DNA of 64,000 bases from Burkholderia stabilis (GTDB lineage Bacteria > Pseudomonadota > Gammaproteobacteria > Burkholderiales > Burkholderiaceae), in assembly GCF_001742165.1 (NCBI RefSeq), contig NZ_CP016443.1, positions 2,232,001 to 2,296,000 of the forward strand, written 5' to 3'. This document shows positions 63,464-64,000 of the stretch, in pieces. The first letter of the stretch is position 1. Each line of letters begins with the position of its first letter. The position numbers and the translations under genes were made by a program. Under the pieces are notes generated by a model. That model ran no database searches. It was given only the letters and a program-made list of their open reading frames with translations, and was not told the origin of the DNA.

Positions 63464-63988
63464 TTACGCGCCGGTGCCGCCTTCGATTTCGGCCGTCGCG
63501 CGGCGCATGATCGCCGCGATGCGCCGCTGTTCGTCGGCGTCGGCGGCGCTCTTGTGCAGCAGCGCCCGCTTGAGCGCGAGACGCGCCTCGACGAACTCCG
63601 GCAGCCAGCCGGCCTGCGATTCGTCCTGCGCCTCGGTGCCCGCCGATTCCCCGGCGAACGCGCGGCGCATGAATTCCATCTTGCGTGCGAGGTGCGTGAG
63701 GCGGGCGAACAGCGTGTCGACACGTTCGCGCTGCGCGTCGAGATGGGCGCGGCCGGTGTCGGTCAGCGCATAGCGCTTGCGGTTGCCTTCCGCCGTCGAC
63801 GCGACGAAGCCGACTTCTTCGAGATACGTGAGCGCCGGATACACCATGCCGGGGCTCGGGCTGTAGAAACCGTTCGAACGCGTGTCGAGCGCCTTGATCA
63901 GCTCGTAGCCGTGGCTCGGTTGCTCGGCGACCAGCGCGAGCAGCAGCAACTGGAGATCGTCGGAGCTGAACTGGCGGCCACGCGGCAT
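63464..63988 (-). CDS. PadR-family transcriptional regulator
   Basis: 174 residues. Winged helix MPRGRQFSSDDLQLLLLALVAEQPSHGYELIKALDTRSNGFYSPSPGMVYPALTYLEEVGFVASTAEGNRKRYALTDTGRAHLD, then a helical dimerisation tail. Precedes and probably controls the siderophore-interacting protein gene, a common pairing in Proteobacteria. Its promoter lies at or beyond the right window edge. Confidence 0.92.
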   Translation of the reverse strand: MPRGRQFSSDDLQLLLLALVAEQPSHGYELIKALDTRSNGFYSPSPGMVYPALTYLEEVGFVASTAEGNRKRYALTDTGRAHLDAQRERVDTLFARLTHLARKMEFMRRAFAGESAGTEAQDESQAGWLPEFVEARLALKRALLHKSAADADEQRRIAAIMRRATAEIEGGTGA

Positions 63989-64000
63989 GCCGTCGTCGCC

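Overview
The window looks like the replication-origin region of a secondary chromosome (chromosome 2 type) of a Burkholderia cepacia complex bacterium. The reasons are high GC with strong third-position GC bias, a RepA/parAB origin block instead of dnaA, copies of the 16-bp palindrome GTTTATGCGCATAAAC (from memory, the parS type reported for chromosome 2 of B. cenocepacia), and typical Burkholderia neighbours (glc glycolate operon, hopanoid genes, kbl-tdh). The assignment is from gene content and motif recognition; no database search was run.

Left arm (1-38300): a caa3-type cytochrome oxidase operon on the minus strand, with two tandem subunit III genes, one cut by the window edge; two small membrane-associated proteins; the glycolate/glyoxylate block (glcC divergent from glcD-glcE-glcF-glcG-glcB) with two identical TGGTATGACCA operators; a Cache-GGDEF cyclase followed by a NarL-type two-component pair; a DHA2 exporter and TetR pair separated by a Fur-like box and a palindrome; a hopanoid locus (hpnM divergent from hpnN-mlaA, converging on hpnD-hpnE-shc-hpnG); a translationally coupled response regulator-CheC-GGDEF operon; a hybrid histidine kinase; and a small ECF sigma/anti-sigma pair with arsC.

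Origin core (38300-47200): a gene-free stretch with five parS-like sites, then parA (TTG start), a sixth parS in the parA-parB gap, parB, and a convergent rep initiator gene. Upstream of rep lies a 1.3-kb field of about 15 to 18 direct 18-bp iterons (consensus TCCCGAAAANGCTCACCT), dense in CACAG/CTGTG pentamers, ending in an AT-richer patch. A KfrA-like coiled-coil protein with a C-terminal zinc ribbon, a tyrosine-recombinase homologue lacking its catalytic residues, and a small gene with a near-perfect LexA box follow.

Right arm (47200-64000): XRE-cupin regulator divergent from kbl-tdh across a perfect 12-bp inverted repeat; GNAT/membrane pair; TetR-DUF1348; tartrate/D-malate dehydrogenase with LysR; argC (type 2) with LysR; an adc-bdhA-patatin operon for ketone-body/PHB metabolism; PAP2 phosphatase; siderophore-interacting protein with PadR. 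Scattered through this arm, always between genes and always inverted relative to the origin array, are eight more iteron copies in five clusters (45.5, 50.3, 53.1, 55.8 and 61.4 kb). I saw none on the left arm. These satellite iterons, together with the dead recombinase and the SOS-box gene beside the origin, are the most unusual content of the window.
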